Assembly: GCA_027037025.1 (NCBI GenBank)
Contig: JALWBS010000015.1
Span: forward strand, 1 to 14,672
From: Desulfurococcales archaeon
GTDB lineage: Archaea > Thermoproteota > Thermoprotei_A > Sulfolobales > Ignisphaeraceae
Length of the DNA stretch: 14,672 nt
Reading direction: 5' to 3'
The translations under genes were made by a program, and so were the position numbers. The notes below the pieces were generated by a model, which was given only the letters and a program-made list of their open reading frames with translations, made no database searches and was not told the origin of the DNA. Numbering within the stretch: the stretch's first letter is position 1; every line of letters starts with the position of its first letter. Below are positions 14,363 through 14,672 of the stretch, in pieces.

Positions 14363-14672
14363 GTGTCTAAGCCTTTGAGTGAAAGATTTGGTAAACCCGT
14401 TCTGAATAAGTTCGGTAAGAAGATATACCTCGATCAAATGACGCTCAAAGAAATCGAAGAGCGCGTCAAGGAATGCGATATAGTCATCCTCCCCGTGGGA
14501 TCTGTCGAGGCTCACGGACCCTTCGCCCCAGTAGGCGAGGATACACTGATAGGTGTTTCAATCGCTGAGAGGGTTGCTTACGAAACTGGTGTAACCGTCG
14601 CACCCCCGATATTCTACGGTAGCCACCCTAGCCATCACTATGGGTTGCGAGGAACTATACCTGTCAGAGCTA
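14363..14672 (+). CDS. Creatininase-fold hydrolase, IolN candidate, C-terminus beyond right edge
   Basis: The first 103 residues of a creatininase-superfamily protein; the rest is outside the window. Metal ligands Glu49-x-His51-x8-Asp60 sit in PVGSVEAHG...APVGED with the same spacing as creatininase (E34, H36, D45); the His/Glu pair expected later is not visible. A YGSHPSHHYGLRGT segment (85-98) follows, in the place of the family's substrate loop. In T. maritima inositol breakdown the ring of the diketo-inositol is opened by IolN (TM0413), which I recall, without being able to check, as a creatininase-superfamily hydrolase. Position next to iolM, uxaE and iolG makes IolN the best guess. Alternatives are an FAPy deformylase of the ArfB kind or another amidohydrolase. 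GTG 14363 is chosen because GGTGA (14353-14357) lies 5 bases before it; GTG 14351 and 14354 are in frame. Confidence 0.78.
   Translation, partial: MSKPLSERFGKPVLNKFGKKIYLDQMTLKEIEERVKECDIVILPVGSVEAHGPFAPVGEDTLIGVSIAERVAYETGVTVAPPIFYGSHPSHHYGLRGTIPVRA

Overview
The window looks like a chromosomal segment of a hyperthermophilic archaeon, most likely Thermoproteota (crenarchaeal side). The evidence is a P1-type (L12e) ribosomal stalk protein, an archaeal alanyl-tRNA synthetase with its N-terminal Cys-rich element, TYW1 of the two-cluster archaeal type, NucS/EndoMS, heavy AGG/AGA/ATA codon use, many GTG/TTG starts, GGTGA-type ribosome binding sites and TATA-like promoters. I cannot assign an order. 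Coding density is very high; the longest gene-free stretch is about 270 bp (10891-11160).

Region 1 (1-2729, minus strand) is a tight four-gene operon read right to left: a DHH/DHHA1 phosphoesterase, the mismatch endonuclease NucS (20-bp overlap with the DHH gene), a small hotdog-fold thioesterase-like protein, and a metallophosphoesterase cut by the left edge. Region 2 (2810-4917, plus) holds TYW1 (wyosine tRNA modification) and a metallo-beta-lactamase-fold nuclease-like protein. Region 3 (4992-8218, plus) is translation: rpl12, alaS and tRNA-Arg(UCU). The L11-L1-L10 genes that often precede rpl12 in archaea are absent.

Region 4 (8241-14672) is the most interesting part. It encodes an IolG-like inositol dehydrogenase and a TIM-barrel isomerase (minus strand, ATGA-coupled). 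Divergent from them are a close relative of Thermotoga scyllo-inosose 3-dehydrogenase IolM, a UxaE-type tagaturonate epimerase, a small cyclophilin-like protein, and the start of a creatininase-fold hydrolase cut by the right edge. These match the steps of the alternative Thermotoga maritima inositol route: myo-inositol -> scyllo-inosose (IolG) -> diketo-inositol (IolM) -> 5-keto-L-gluconate (IolN, hydrolase) -> D-tagaturonate (IolO, epimerase) -> D-fructuronate (UxaE). I infer that this archaeon has a clustered inositol-to-hexuronate pathway. Two paralogous cyclophilin-like (COG2164-type) proteins of unknown function sit in or beside the cluster, and a perfect inverted repeat lies at an operator-like position before the creatininase-type gene.

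Assignments of IolM, NucS, TYW1, AlaRS, P1 and the tRNA are strong. IolG and UxaE are good family assignments with inferred substrates. The IolO and IolN roles rest on fold plus context.
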